A stretch of 12,707 nt of DNA from Phycisphaerales bacterium. GTDB taxonomy: Bacteria; Planctomycetota; Phycisphaerae; Sedimentisphaerales; Anaerohalosphaeraceae. The notes under the pieces are model-generated. The model ran no database searches. It was not told the DNA's origin and saw only the letters and a list, made by a program, of their open reading frames with translations. This document shows positions 12,583 through 12,707 of the stretch, piece after piece (position 1 is the stretch's first letter; each line of letters begins with the position of its first letter). Location of the stretch: positions 1-12,707 of the forward strand of contig DSDR01000095.1 in NCBI GenBank assembly GCA_011048645.1, in the 5' to 3' direction. The translations under genes and the position numbers were made by a program.

Positions 12583-12707
12583 GTTTGTCAACGCACAGTC
12601 TGTTTCGTCGTCGGGGCGTCAGCCTGCTGGAGACGGTGCTGGCCGCGTCGCTGCTGGGCGGCGTGGTGATGACGATCTGCGGCCTGTCGGCCGGCAGCCT
12701 GCGCTCG
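12579..12707 (+). CDS. Prepilin-like protein, 5' part (cut by window end)
   Basis: The first 43 codons of a gene that runs off the window. ATG 12579 overlaps the stop of the GspH-like gene (ATGA). The leader MSLSTHSLFRRRG is followed by the class III prepilin site G13|V14 with Glu18 at +5 (VSLLETVLAASLLGGVVM) and a hydrophobic helix. Val at +1 is less common than Phe or Met. By position after gspG and gspH it would be a GspI- or GspJ-type minor pseudopilin, but the distinguishing C-terminal part is missing. No ribosome-binding site is needed if translation is coupled to the overlapping stop. Confidence 0.82.
   Translation, partial: MSLSTHSLFRRRGVSLLETVLAASLLGGVVMTICGLSAGSLRS

Overview
The window looks like chromosomal DNA from a Gram-negative bacterium with peptidoglycan. 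My best guess is the Planctomycetota, class Phycisphaerae or a relative (about 0.6; inferred from gene content and order, no search run). The support is a short division and cell-wall cluster with a LysM membrane protein inserted in it, a divergent bL34, GC-rich coding DNA with GTG starts, and short 7-8 nt tandem repeats at gene junctions. No tRNA, rRNA, CRISPR array, insertion sequence or prophage gene was seen.

Region 1 (1-5035, + strand) is a shortened dcw cluster. It runs mraZ, a 73-aa protein of unknown function, rsmH, a bitopic protein with two LysM domains, an FtsL-like protein, and ftsI. Genes are tightly packed or overlapping, behind one probable promoter that carries an imperfect direct repeat. 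The usual next genes (murE, murF, mraY, murD, ftsW, murG, murC, ftsZ) do not follow. Instead there is a separate promoter, a hairpin leader and a 47-codon gene for ribosomal protein bL34 (rpmH), which is easy to miss because it is so short.

Region 2 (5060-7169, - strand) converges on rpmH. In transcription order it holds murA (UDP-GlcNAc enolpyruvyl transferase), a nitroreductase-family flavoprotein and a 65-aa zinc-ribbon protein. A run of degenerate GC-rich heptads forming an inverted repeat separates murA from the nitroreductase. murA is transcribed away from a CPBP (CAAX-like) intramembrane protease gene (7253-8131, + strand). Their predicted promoters physically overlap.

Region 3 (8132-8515) is an AT-rich spacer of 384 nt with several perfect small inverted repeats, a doubtful 48-codon ORF and a GC-rich hairpin leader.

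Region 4 (8516-12707, + strand) is a type II secretion / type IV pilus-like operon: gspE (ATPase with an N-terminal MshEN motif that can bind c-di-GMP in relatives), gspF (inner-membrane platform), gspG (major pseudopilin), a gspH-like minor pseudopilin and the start of a third prepilin cut off by the window end. Short tandem repeats (AACTAAG heptads, ATGTAGGA octads, AATCGTC-like heptads) sit at the gspE/gspF and gspG/gspH junctions and take the place of normal ribosome-binding sites. This is the most unusual feature of the window. No complete novel system was found; most genes belong to known families.
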